A stretch of 64,000 nucleotides of DNA from Actinernus sp. WN-2022 (GCA_030867875.1 JAOWCC010000019.1:36251976-36315975), one strand, 5' to 3'; positions 1-11,305 are shown, numbered from the stretch's first letter. The notes: generated by a model from the letters alone, not told the origin. Numbers and translations are program-made.

Positions 1-415
1 TTAGTTCGTTATTATACGGGGTTCTTTCATCTTTATACGGGATTCTTTCATCTTTATACAGGGTTATTTCATCTTCATACGGGGTTCTTTCATCGTTATA
101 CGGGGTCCTTTTATCATTATATGGGCTTAGTTCGTCATTATATGGGGTTCTTTCATTACTATACGGGGTTATTCCGTCATCATACGGGGTTAGTTCGCCA
201 TTATGCGAGGTTAGTTCGCCATTATGCGGGGTTAGTTCGCAATTATGTGAGGTTAGTTCGCCATTATGCGGGGTTACTTCTTCGTTATACAGGCTTCTTT
301 TATCGTTATACGGGCTTCTTTTATCGTTATACGGGCTTCGTTTATCGTTATACGTGGTGATTTCCCCGATTTACGTGGTGCTTGTTTCGCTTTACGTGGT
401 GCTTTCTTCATTAGG
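1..415. repeat. 21-bp tandem repeat (minisatellite)
   Basis: Units built on TTATACGGGGTT-TTC-TC recur every 21 bp from the first base (TATACGGG at 13, 34, 55 and onward) and degenerate near 360-415. Because 21 is divisible by three, the plus strand stays open and reads as 7-residue repeats such as GLVRHYA and GFFYRYT. I regard that reading as a by-product of the repeat, not a protein. The array is cut by the left edge of the window. Confidence 0.9.
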
Positions 416-572
416 TGGTGGTCACGTGGTATATCATTCGGACCGAGTTCGGATTTATATCGGAAAGTTACGAACAACTCCGAGACTTCTCTTATTTTTC
501 ACTGCGCATGCTCAGTTTGGGACGAGCGATAAGCACAAATTGCTCATTCCCAGGGTCTTCCGCGCATCCAAT

Positions 573-1926
573 ATGGCGGCGGGCGGAGCGTGGAATTCTG
601 AAATGGCTACTATCTTGATAAGTAATGGATTGGGGTATCTTATTGAGAACTTCTACAGGGAGAAAATAACTCCACACCTAATTAGCGAGTTGTCAGTTTA
701 TGATTTTGAATTGCTGGGTGTACGTAGTCGAAGCGATATCATGGCACTGAGGATAGCCTCTTCAACATTTGGCTTCCAACCTCCACGAATGGTCAACAAT
801 GGTTGTGGTGCTCCCAAGTTTCACATTCCAAAATGCGTGTTAAAGAACTTACTAGAAGAAGGATTTCTGATCAAAGAAATAAGTAACATGTTGACGGTCT
901 GTGAGAGTACAGTTTACCGAAGAATGGCCATGTATGGGCTTAGTAAATTGGAGTTTACAGACATTTCTGATCAAGAACTCGATCAAAAAATCGGGGATAT
1001 GACAACAGAATTCCCCTATTGTGGAGAAAGTATTTTGAAACAAATCTTGGTAGAGAAAGGAATACATGTTCCTAGGATGAGACTCAGAGATAGTATCCAT
1101 CGCGTTGATGAGGAAGGGATACAACGGAGAAAGAAATGTTGTCCTCGCCGCCGTGTTTACAACGTTATGGGGCCAAATCATGTGTGGCACATTGACACAA
1201 ACCATAAGTTAATCAGGTGGAATTTCATCATTATTGGCGTTATTGATGGATTTAGTCGCCTAACAATCAGTTTGGAATGTAGAAACAACAACAGGTCAGA
1301 CACCGTCTTTCAGTGTTTTTTAAGGGGAGTTGAAAACTATGGATTACCAAGCAGGGTAAGGTCTGATAAAGGAAGAGAAAATGTCCTTGTGGCAGATTAC
1401 ATGATCAGAAGAAGAGATGCAAACAGAGCAAGTATGATATGTGGTAAAAGCACTCACAACCAAAGAATTGAGAGGTTGTGGCGTGATGTTTATAATGGTG
1501 TGTTAAGTTTTTATTATCAGAATCCTTGACCACCTAGATCACAGCCATATCCTAGCCCTACACTATATATACCTGCCACTAATAAATACCAAGCTTGAGC
1601 TATGGAGAAATGCCTGGTCTAGACATCGGATGAGGACAACAAAGTCTACACCACTTAGGCTGTGGGTTGCTGGACAATACCAAAATCCAGTAGGTATCGA
1701 TGAAGCATTGGCAGTTGCTAGTGATTATGGCATAGAGGGGTTTATTCCTGAAGATGATGTTGATTATGATGACAGGCCAGTGATTGAGGCCCCACTGAGT
1801 GAACTTAGTGAGCAATGCTTGGGTGAGCTGAAGTCACAAATACCACAAGACCAGAGTTCAATAAATCATGGAATAGATGCCTACTTAAAAGCACTAAATA
1901 TAATTAAACATGAAATTGCAGTATAA
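573..1926 (+). pseudogene. SAM-like/HTH/DDE integrase-core protein, frameshifted
   Basis: The protein resembles eukaryotic integrase-core (rve/RNase H fold) transposase-derived genes. I start at the ATG at 573: it has A at -3 and G at +4, and the upstream open frame only runs into the minisatellite. In order there is a SAM-like helical segment (about residues 12-55, ending near ELLGVRSRSD), a helix-turn-helix (about 91-125, LIKEISNMLTVCESTVYRRM), then the catalytic core. The catalytic triad is visible: Asp in HIDTNHKLIRW (codon 1194), Asp in RSDKGREN (codon 1365) and Glu in NQRIERLWRD (codon 1470), spaced D-56-D-34-E. The frame breaks at a stop at 1527-1529. The family C-terminus resumes in another phase from about 1528 (HILALHYIYLPLIN, LELWRNAW) and runs to the stop at 1926. 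One indel therefore separates the halves: either a recent frameshift or an assembly error. Whether this is a mobile element or a domesticated copy is not decidable here; no terminal repeats were seen. Confidence 0.8.
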
Positions 1927-3185
1927 AAGGGTTAGCTGCTCCTTGAAATTCAGGTTGCAGAGCAATGAAGAAAGTAATCAGTCCCCTCTAGCTGTTAGTC
2001 TGCTAGATTTTTAAGGTTTAAAACTTAACAAGCTATCAAATTGTGAAAAAAAGAGAATATACATGTACCAATAGTTGTTTATTTATGAACCAGTATACAT
2101 GTAGTTGTTCATTTTGACTGTTTATGAACCCTGTAGCCCTTACTATATTAAATGTGTAACATTTATGTTTGATTTAAATTTTGCACAATAAGCAACTGTA
2201 AATTAAGGCATTCAAGCAGGGCGTCACAGAGATGTTCACTCCACAAATGCTGTGAAACAACTTAAGGCGGCAAACCCCTTGTCCCCTCTTTTTGTATCAG
2301 AACTTCATGTTTAAGAACCACATTTAGACTCCTTTGGACATCAACTACAACTTGTTAAGGTACTGTATTGAGTATTTTTATTATCTCATTTAACAACTCT
2401 AATGGAGTTATGGTTAAAACGTAGTAAAATAACTTCTATGGTGGGCACTGATGTGCTGGCATCTTAAACAATAATTGTGCAACCAAAAATGTCAGCAGTC
2501 ATGTAGACATGTCTGGTTTACTAAATTCTTCTCATTTCATTTACATTGGCACCCAATTAGATATACAAATCAGCTAGTTTCTGTAGTTTAGTGGTTGCTT
2601 TTTTGGCACCCACTAATATTTTTTACTTCCCTAGCAGTTGTGCAAGTCTTTCTTTTGACCTAATCTAACATACATGTAAGAACATCAACATTGTGAAACC
2701 ACACAAACAGTACATGTATCAGTACACTGTCAGTTTTCAACCTGAGTACACTGTAGCAGAGAAATGTTAGGATCAAAGTAATTGAACTGTAATCAATGAA
2801 AACAAATAAATTGACATAATGTATCAGCTTATGCAGGTGCATGTACATTGGAACTTGTTGTTTTGAAGTGTTACTGGTCTTCCAATGAAAACAGAATTGT
2901 GACTCAAATATCCTCCCTTCAGCAAGTATAATGATGAATAATGTTAACTGGTGTTGTCGTTTGAGCCAGCATTTATTCACTTACATGTATACTGGTATGT
3001 AATAGGCAGATAGCCTCAACGATACATCAAATAACTCTGAAGCATTGAAGCACAATAAAATTGCTATCCTTTGAAAGTTTTGAAATACATCTCATTAATC
3101 ATTCAACAACGTGTATACTCAAATTTTCTGTATGGAACTCTAGTACTATGGGTGGTAGCTTTTTCTTTATGCACACACCGGTACA
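1927..3185. other. Non-coding AT-rich interval
   Basis: No recognisable gene. The ORFs here are short and lack family motifs. The stretch has several ACATGTA/TACATGTA motifs (2061, 2096, 2670, 2711, 2978). It probably contains the 3' region of the integrase gene and the downstream flank of the HECT gene. Confidence 0.6.
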
Positions 3186-3422
3186 TCATCGATTTCCAAA
3201 ATAGGCATTTGCAAATGCATAATCATAGAGGGCAAACAGTTGTTCAGTAGCAGGCAAAGGCACAGTATGGGAGGGTCTGGGAAGGTTCAGGCCATTGGTG
3301 CATGTGTTTGCTGTTGGTAAAAATGAGGCTGTTACTTCTAGCAAAGCCCAAAAGTGGTTCTTCATCAGCTCCTGCGGCAAACTGAAGAACACTACTCAGC
3401 GATACACCACCTCGCCGACCAC
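3186..3422 (-). pseudogene. HECT-domain C-terminal exon (frameshifted)
   Basis: Last exon of a HECT-type E3 ubiquitin ligase; such enzymes take ubiquitin onto a catalytic Cys and pass it to substrate. The acceptor is TTTGTCACAG at 3423-3424. The first part reads SLSSVLQFAAGADEEPLLGF, matching the HECT block LLQFxTGxDxxPxxGF. One base is missing near the T-run at about 3325, and the next frame continues SFLPTANTCTNGLNLP, the HECT active-site block with the catalytic Cys in ANTC. It ends NAYFGNR with a TGA at 3186. The stretch between the GF block and the active site is shorter than usual, so a small deletion as well as the frameshift is likely. The copy is probably not functional unless the frameshift is an assembly error. 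Confidence 0.7.
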
Positions 3423-4056
3423 CTGTGACAAACATCAAAGAAAACATCACACTACTTCAAAGTAATTAACTGTCTATAGCCTGATCCTAAAATATTGATA
3501 GTTTAAAGTTAATAAGTAAATACTCTGGAGAATGGGGTGAGAGAAGAAAATTAATGCCTGCAACAGCCCTCTTGTTCTTTGTGAATTCAGTGACCAAAAC
3601 CTTTGGCTAAATTCCCATTCATGGCTAAACTCATTGACATTGCTGTCAGGCATTGTTAACACTTTCGTTTAAATACACAGTCGGCATGATACATCTAGAA
3701 ACAAGGGAATCGGTGTTAATTCTTGCTCAGTATGTTAACCAATCTATTTATTTGCTACCAATAATAATTATTACAAAATCTATCTTTTGAGGGAGGATCA
3801 TCTACAGGGAGGATTATACATCTAGAGGCAATGGTCAGGAGTGGAAAGGGAGGATTACACAGGGGGTTGGCTATCAGGGGCTATACATTGGATTCTGTGG
3901 TATTCATTTGATGTAGAATTATTGATAATAATTGATGATAAAGTAACTATCTGAGGTACTTTAAAGTGATTAATGCTGATTACCCTTAAAATTCACTGGC
4001 ATGAATGTACTCGCTAATCTATTAGTATATTCATATACACAATTTTCAAATCTCAC

Positions 4057-4234
4057 TTGCAGCTTCCCTCAGGTACTTTAGGAATGCAGCATATGCATCA
4101 TTCTCGTGTTTTCGTTTGTTTGAGCCCTCTTCACTAAAGTTCGGTTTCATTAAGTTGATCAACTTTTTCAGTGTTAAGGTCTCACTGGGTCCTGGTCTCA
4201 ATAGATGTAAAAAGACAGGTAGCTGGCAGCCGAT
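4057..4234 (-). CDS. Penultimate exon of the HECT-domain gene
   Basis: The exon has a good acceptor (TACTTCACAG) and donor (GCTGCAA|GTGAGA). Its phase joins exactly to the exon at 3186-3422: a single trailing A plus GT makes Ser in AASGRRGG. It encodes a helical segment with LPVFLHLLRPGPSE, LKKLINLMKPNFSE and YAAFLKYLREAAS. The HECT assignment comes from the downstream exon. Earlier exons were not found to the right, where a plus-strand gene begins within 500 bp, so the gene may be a truncated 3' fragment. Confidence 0.6.
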
Positions 4235-4707
4235 CTGTGAAGTACAAATATTGAAAGCCAAACTTGTCATACATTAGTTGTATAGTAAAACTGTAGTATT
4301 ATTTTTATTTTAAGCAGATTCCCCTATTTGCATTGCTTATATATTATTGGTACATGTAGATTTTAGAAAATGGCTAAAATTAATGTGGTGTAAGCCATTC
4401 CTTAAAAATACTGCAAAAATAAGCCTACATGTAGGTATTCTGCCCTTGCACGCACTGTATGGGTATGTGCTGCCCCAAAGTATATGTAAGTTTAATGCAC
4501 GTTTTTATTATTTTACGGCTTTGAGTTTGGTTTCATAAGATAAAAGTCCTCTTGAATAATTAAGTGCCCCTTCTCTCTACGCTAACCACATGTTTTTTTC
4601 TTCTACTCCATTCTCCCTTCCCCATTCCGATCCCCAAAACACATACTTGACGACCTATACACAATGTATACAGTCCATGTACACGTAAGTGTTTAATTTA
4701 CTTTCAG

Positions 4708-4789
4708 CATTGGGGTGAAGTATTGTCTACAGGGGAGTTTATACGTGACTATGGGACAAGACAAGAGGCAATTCCCCTCGTATCCTCTG
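4708..4789 (+). CDS. Exon of Ulp1/C48-protease-family gene (first one recognised)
   Basis: The acceptor TTACTTTCAG and donor TCCTCTG|GTAAGTG bound an 82-nt exon. It reads HWGEVLSTGEF-IRDYGTRQ and ends in phase 1. The spare G joins CT of the next exon to give Ala (VSSAVEQE), so the two are consistent with one transcript. No start codon is present, so at least one 5' exon lies upstream or is missing. Confidence 0.6.
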
Positions 4790-5488
4790 GTAAGTGCAAT
4801 GTACATGTACAATGTACGTAATACTATAACCAACACGCAAATACAGTCAACTCTCACCTTCCTAGCACTGTAGTCCCAGCGATATTAAGTTTCAGAGGTT
4901 TGACGGCCCAAAAGCAACTCCCACTATTGGTGGCACACAATTATAGCCCGACAGTGTAACTTAGAATATAATTAACAGTGAATAAAATAGTACATATATA
5001 CATGTATATACCCTGACGGTCCTGTAATAGGTCCTGTAATAGTTCTGACTGTATAGTCACATAAATGTATCAGTACAATAGTTCTGACCTTCATATTGTA
5101 ACTGCAGTATTCTATATTTAGTGGATAATTAGCTTAGTAATTTAGATTTTGTTATTCTGATTTATTATTTCCCCGAAATGACACATCGAACCTTTATCGA
5201 GGCCTTAAAATACATACAGCGCTTTCTCAAGAGGTGCTATGAACGGAAGTACACATTCGAACTGTTCTCAATTTATAGCATCTTGGAAAATAGCGACACA
5301 CGTACATGTATTAACAAAAAAAAACAGTTCTCGCACCCGCTAAGATCTATAATCCCTAAATTTAAACCTTATGCTTTACGGAATAAAATTAAACCAGCGC
5401 CAGGCCCAGGGTAAACACAGAATGCTTGAAGAACAGTTATATTAATAGATTATTTTTTAAATATGGTTGGCCATCAATATAGTTTTCC

Positions 5489-5561
5489 CGGCTAGCCTGA
5501 ATTTCAGCTGTCTCCTCCGGTTCGTTCCTCCCGACCAAAGGAGACGGCTGAAATTCAGGCT
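5489..5561. mobile_element. 73-bp palindromic MITE with 10-bp target duplication
   Basis: TAGCCTGAATTTCAGC and its complement GCTGAAATTCAGGCTA flank GTCTCCT...AGGAGAC and a short loop. The direct repeat ATAGTTTTCC is perfect at 5479-5488 and 5562-5571. Duplication length and the TAGCCT end resemble the Mutator-type element at 15837-17068. Confidence 0.75.
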
Positions 5562-5790
5562 ATAGTTTTCCTACTCATGTCTATATAAGCCCATTCAAAT
5601 TACAAGTAGTTCTATTATTGCTATATTACTTAATATACCACCATATCAATTGTAACATAGATAAGTACTTTAATACCTATGCATATTAAAGATTTAGATT
5701 TAGAATTTGTATTTAATTATTGGTACAAATTACAATGGTCAATGGATACAATACTATGAGCGTAAAAATGTGGTCATTGTCATTTCACAG

Positions 5791-5993
5791 CTGTTGAACA
5801 GGAAATCAAATGCCTAGAAGAATATTGGAAGTCTACACAGCAGGAATGGGAGACGAAATTTGCAGAATTCTGTGTTCCAACCAAGAAAAATAGCAGGAGG
5901 ACAAAAGGAAAAGTGAACAGTGACTCAGCTAAACCGGCCAACTTACAAATTCAAACATATGATGCTGAATTGCATAAGAACCTCTTGACGAAG
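5791..5993 (+). CDS. Second recognised exon of the C48-protease-family gene
   Basis: Bounded by TCATTTCACAG and ACGAAG|GTGGGT, 203 nt, entering in phase 1 and leaving in phase 0. It reads EQEIKCLEEYWKSTQQEWE, a charged helix, then a Lys/Arg-rich linker (PTKKNSRRTKGK) and YDAELHKNLLTK. No domain is recognised in this part. The next in-phase exon lies 3.4 kb downstream, beyond a nested repeat element. Confidence 0.6.
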
Positions 5994-6085
5994 GTGGGTT
6001 GTGTTATTGGCCAACGTAAACCCCTATTGTATTTGTTATGCATGTGTACCTATATGAACCTCCAAAACACAAGGTTTTTGTACTT

Positions 6086-8326
6086 CTGTGAAGAAAGTGT
6101 TAGTTTATAGAGAATACTCTGTTTTACGCTTATTTGAAATAGTGAAAAGTTAACCTAAGCCGACCCGTGGCCACGTAAGTAAAAGCCTGGGTCGATTCCA
6201 CGGTAGACATTGCCTCGTTAAATCGACTTTGTAATAATTTGAATACTTAAAGTGCCACTATGAATGTTTTCTCATATTCATAAAGTAGAGTTGCTATATT
6301 ATTACTAGTTCAAACCGTTTTTCAATGCGACGACGGGAAGTCTTATTTTTTTGGACTCCGAATCTTGAATTTTACGTCCGCCATTACTCGAACGTGCGTT
6401 CCTGTTGGCGAGGAACGCCTAGTCATTTTTTAGCGTACGTGACGTCAAAGGCTCAACACAACAACACGTGGGGCTACTTTTCTCATACAAACCTTCACGC
6501 GAACTAACATATGTAGCAAGAAAGTGTACCATTTTTCCGCAAAGAAAACGTTTTGAATAGAAATATGCCTTCCAGTTTGTGCATTGTACAGGACTGCAGC
6601 AATTTAACGAACCACAAAGCTGGCATTTCGCTACATTCAGGCCTTCTAGTTGAGTACCGTACGATCGAGCAGCCGTGTGATAATCAGTGAATAAGGTTTG
6701 TAATTATCTTCAAGCATGTATGTTTTGGTCGTTTTGAGGACAGAACTTCTCCAGAATTGTTTGTGTTACATGGAATAGCCGGTAAGATCGTACCAGAGTC
6801 CACTATAACAGTTCGGAAGAAGGCCAAAATAGCCGAACCAACTTACAGAATGTCATAAATTAACCGAAAAATAAGCTGAGAATATAGTTTGTCATATTGC
6901 TGTTTCCTATAAACTGATAAATCTAGCGATGTTTAGTATGCCTTTCACTTTACTGCTAATTTTATTTTCAAGACAATAAACCACCGAAGAAATGACCAAT
7001 ATTATTTCATGCACAGTACTTTAATTGTCTGTCTCAAACAGCGACGGAGCGCGCGAAGTTTGGTTCTGTTATCGCTACTGTAAAGCTCACTCAGCAGATC
7101 AATACCTTTTTTCAGTCTCTATTAAATTCTTATCACTCACGATTTTATGTTAGACAACAGAGCGATTTAATTTTATAGCAATTACATTGTATTTTAGAAT
7201 GTAGATTCGCCGGAAAATCTATTGCCGGGACACAAGTCATTCGTGTTTCACTATAAAAAAACTTAGAATTGTGATTTCTCCGCTGAATTCTTCCTGTAGC
7301 CCAGATAACAGCACAACCTTAAAGCCGAACCAGGGGAAATGCCCTAGGAATGACTAACATCAAATCGTGAGTGATAAGAATTTACTAGAGACTGAAAAAA
7401 GGTATTGAAACTGACTGATCATGATCTGCAGCTTTACAGTGGCGATAACATAACCAAACTCACGGCTTCGCGCCCCCGTCGCTGTTTGAGACACAAACAA
7501 AGTACTGTGCATGACATAATATTGGTCATTTCTTCTGTGGTTTAGTGCCTTGAAAATAAAATTAGCAGTAAAGTGAAAGGCATACTAAACATCGCTAGGT
7601 TTATCTGTTTATAAGAAACAGCAATATGACAACCTATGTTCTCGGCAAACTATGTTCTCAGCTTATTTTTCCGTTAATTTATGACATTCTGTCAGTTGGT
7701 TCGGCTGTTTTGGCCTTCTTCCGAACTGTTAATATGTTATAGTGGACTCTGGTACGATCTTACCGGCTATTCCATGTGACACAAACAATTCTGGAGAAGC
7801 TTCTGTCCTCAAAACGACCAAAACATACACAAACCATCCTTGTCCTTGTGGCTTGAAGAAAATTACAAACCTTATTCACTGATTTATAATCACACGGCTG
7901 CTCGTACGGTACTCAGCTAGAACTGAAGGCGTCATGTACGCTCAAAAATGACTAGGCGTTCCTCGCCCACGGGAACCGGTTTCGCGTAATGGCGGACGAG
8001 ATTTCGACGGTAAACTCTCTTTAAATGTGTGGTCTAAGTTCCCACTTTGCAAACTTTTTTCACTGATTTGGATATTTCTGCCACTGTTTGTCTTTATGGA
8101 ATACAAAAAAGTGGTAAAAGAAAGTCAAATTTCGTCGTAGTGGCACTTTAACGTTTTGACCAAAATGACATTTTCGTTACTAACAACTCACAAACGTACA
8201 ACTGTGTATTTGGAGAATAATAATCGCCCCAGGCTCACGGGTTGGCTTAGGTCAACTTTTCTCTATTTCAAACAAGGCAGCGTAAAAACATAGAGTATTC
8301 TCTATAAACCAAAACTTTCTTCACAG
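6086..8326. mobile_element. Outer inverted-repeat element interrupted by a TTAA element
   Basis: About 90 bp beginning CTGTGAAGAAAG at 6086 is repeated in inverse at about 8235-8326 (ending CTTTCTTCACAG). Both arms contain TTTATAGAGAATACTCT and the CCTAAGCC-ACCCGTG block. The arms stop matching inside, at the TTAA-flanked element 6251-8147. Without that insert the outer element would be about 340 bp. It lies in the intron between 5993 and 9442. Confidence 0.65.
6247..8151. mobile_element. 1.9-kb TTAA-flanked fold-back element with THAP-domain start
   Basis: TTAA at 6247-6250 and 8148-8151 flank inverse ends AGTGCCACTA-YGA. The two halves are near-complementary over most of their length, for example the 6955-7140 block against 7350-7580, meeting near 7200-7340. 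The left arm has about 200 bp absent from the right arm. Starting at the ATG at 6565 this reads MPSSLCIVQDCSN then AGISLH, the first Cys pair and His region of a THAP zinc finger. TTAA duplication plus THAP fits a deletion derivative of a Kolobok-type transposon; piggyBac also uses TTAA but has no THAP. Confidence 0.7.
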
Positions 8327-9441
8327 ATTGGTACCCACAATTATTTCAACATGAATACGTATAAAAATGGATGAAAAGCATGGGCACAGTCTCCTGTGAT
8401 TGTTCAGGTGGAAAATGTATTATCTGAACCGTTTAAATGTAACATACGTCACTTTCCAGGATATGGGAAGTAAAATCTGATTGGTTCATAAGACAGTAAC
8501 CTTGCATATTGCAAGCTAATTAAGCGCTCGGGTAAGCAGACTTTACTTTTTTTCGGAGTGAAAAATATGTCTGGTGTAGCAGGCTACATTACATTATTCA
8601 AATTAATTATATTAAATTTAATATTTACTAGCAAAGAAAAGACAGTTACATTTGATTTTCTTCCAAACAAAACATTTCCTAAGCTCATGCAAACTTCTAA
8701 ACTTGGGGATACGCTTATCTATGGGTGCAGCTTATCTACAAGCTTCTATAGTATTATGAGTTACTATTAAAGTACTTATAATACGTATTATTATTATGTT
8801 TTTCAGACACTAGAAATAGAAATGTAATTGATTTGTATTAACTTACATCAGTAATAAAATAAGGGTATGGCAGTTTGATTAAAGGGGCCTTCTGTATGCC
8901 GAGAGGGCATACCCTTACAAGGGTCTTGTGTTATTACTGGCAAATTACATGTAGATATAACATTTTTTGTATTGTGTTAGTTTCAGTTTCAGTTTATTTC
9001 GCACGATTTACAACACGATAATTACATATACAAAGATAGCCAATTGTAAAAAAGATACATAAATTATAAGATTAAATAAATAATAAAAATGTGCTGAGTG
9101 ATCGAAGGAGCGAAAGCTTTGTACATTCAAATGCCTACACAAAGTACATGTATTCGTACTGTACATGTATGATAAGCAAAACAATTTGTTATCTGCAAAA
9201 AAACAAATTTGAATGAATGAATGCACAGAATGGAGAGAGATTGCAATGGTAATCCGTGAAAGCTCTTTTAAAGAAGACAAAGAGCATCTGATAGACATTT
9301 ATGATGTGAAGGTACAATCATGTGGTTCAATTCAATATTGATAGAGGCAAAGAAAACAGCAGTGCCTGGTAATATTGCAGTCAGAAAATGATACAGAACA
9401 CCACAAGTAATCATTTCTGCTGATCACTTATCATTTTGCAG

Positions 9442-9658
9442 TGTAAGATGTGGGGTTTTCTCCTCCGTGAGATGTTTGGCAGTGGTTTGGGTTTGGGAGA
9501 TTATGGGCACCATACAGTGGAACATAGGTCGATGTTGCTGAGAGTCCACAGATGTTGGAAGAATTTATCAAATCAAGGATTTGAGGCATCCCACAAACTG
9601 CAGCGTCAGTTATACTTGAAGGCAACAAGTCATGATTCAACTGGATATATTGCTTCAT
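9442..9658 (+). CDS. Third recognised exon of the C48-protease-family gene, possible GC donor
   Basis: The acceptor TCATTTTGCAG leads in phase 0 to CKMWGFLLREMFGSGLGLGDYG, continuing HTVEHRSMLLRVHRCWK and the block NQGFEASHKLQRQLYLKATSHD. The only end that matches the phase of the next exon is after TTCAT at 9658, giving CAT|GCGAGT. That is a GC-AG intron or a mutated GT donor. Read through, the frame stops at 9741 without family similarity. The block is familiar from uncharacterised cnidarian proteins, but I cannot give it a domain name. Confidence 0.6.
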
Positions 9659-9797
9659 GCGAGTTTCTTGATAAACTACTACATTTATTACCAATTAACA
9701 CGAGGAAGTCAGAACTGTTCTGCAGTCATATTTTTAGATGATGTGTTCATATAAGAAGTCTTCAGTTCTTATATGTTCTTCTTTTTTTACTTTGCAG

Positions 9798-9884
9798 TGG
9801 AACAACTCTTAACCCACTTCTACTTGGAAAAGTTCTTGTTCATGCGTATTTCCTTCCGTAATGCCATACAATGTATTGCAACAG
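9798..9884 (+). CDS. Fourth recognised exon of the C48-protease-family gene
   Basis: Bounded by TTACTTTGCAG and GCAACAG|GTACAC. It enters in phase 1 and reads EQLLTHFYLEKFLFMRISF then RNAIQCIAT. It leaves in phase 1, so the spare G plus GT gives Gly in ATGESFHFRGC with the exon at 11306. No nonsense codons occur in this frame. Confidence 0.6.
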
Positions 9885-10218
9885 GTACACTTTATTATTA
9901 ATGCTTATATTTAAAAAAATATTTCATTGTTAGTAACTACATGGGAATAGGTTCTGTTTGACATTAACAAAGTACTATTGTGTGTGATGACTGTACAGTT
10001 GCATTTACTCATCACCAGTCTTATTCTGATGTTAAATATATATTCTGAAATACCAGCGTTAAGGGGAAGACGTTAAAACTACATGTATGACAACATACTG
10101 TACAATGTACATGTAGAACACAGCCATCTTGTGGCTGCCATTTGTGATGGGGCTAATATATGTAAAGAAAATGATATGTAGTCATCACACCCAGCAGTTG
10201 CAAAATTGGACTATATAA

Positions 10219-10825
10219 ACTAATTGAGATTTTGAGACGCCGATACCGAATTATATTGCCGGCCAGTTGGGAGAAAATATATTCCGTATTGGGCGGAGTC
10301 GCGCAGCGACGAAGCCCAATACGAAGAATATATTTTCTTCCAACGCCGGCAATATAATTCGGTATCGGCGTCTCAAAATCGCAATTAGTTTTGTATCACG
10401 ATTCAACAATTAAGTCGTGAATTGTTAAAAAAAATAAGAGAATGAAGCACCAAACTTATGCTGATCGTAATTTCAATTCTCAAAAGGCGCCTAGTATATC
10501 TATGGCAACGGTTTCACGGCTTGAGTGGCGAAAACTTTCGCGACGTGTTTTGAAATCTCTTCAAAAATTGTGAAAATTGTACTTTTAGCGGATAAGAGTG
10601 GAAGATTTCTGACGGAAACTACAATGCCAACCTTACCTTTAGGATTGAATAATTCTTATCTTGTAATTTACGGTGTTTTGAAGGTGAAATTGTAGAAATC
10701 TTGCTGTTGAACAAACGACTTTTGAACTTGACCTGGAACCCATGTAACTGCAAGGGCTCGCGCAAGAGCCAATCAGAGGCTGGTATTCTGAGACGCCAAT
10801 ACCATGTTATATTGGCGTCTCAAAA
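10219..10825. mobile_element. MITE with two nested palindromes
   Basis: A 170-bp hairpin (10219-10388) has arms CTAATTG-GATTTTGAGACGCCGATACCGAATTATATTGCCGGC and a GC-rich inner hairpin (CAATACG/CGTATTG around GTCGCGCAGCGAC). A second small palindrome at 10788-10821 (GAGACGCCAATA/TATTGGCGTCTC) repeats the same terminal motif. TTTTGAGACGCC is therefore the likely end of a roughly 600-bp element lying in an intron of the C48-family gene. Confidence 0.7.
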
Positions 10826-11305
10826 GTAAACAAAATGATCAGTGAATCGTGATACTAGCGCATATTTTCATGATTGAGTATAAATCTATGATCGATTTAA
10901 ATAAACATATTCATGTATTCTACATGTGATATTCAATACTTTCAAACTTATTAATAAATTATGAATCAAAAACAAAGGAAATCACGAAGCGATAAGTTAT
11001 CTGTAAATCTGATAAAGATTTCGTCCTGATTTACATAAATTTTGCTTCGATTTTCTCGGCCAAAATATAAGTCGTATCGCCAAATTAAATGAAAACATGA
11101 CTCTATACGTCTAGACGTTTGATAAGTCCGATACAGAATTCGTGTCCGTGCTTTATGGGATTTACAAACTATCGCTTTCAGCTCGAGTTTGTAAATCCCA
11201 TGATCACGGCCACTCATTCTGTTTCACATTAATGTTTATTCTATTTCACGTTTTAGATATCTAGCATATACATTCTATATCTAATCTAATATGTTAAATG
11301 TACAG

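Noticed and set aside
121..360. 79-residue ORF of 7-residue repeats
   Set aside because: It is a translation of the 21-bp tandem repeat; similar frames arise on both strands.
10286..10325. GTCGCGCAGCGAC core as a recombinase attachment site
   Set aside because: It is the tip of a longer palindromic MITE; no recombinase or phage context.
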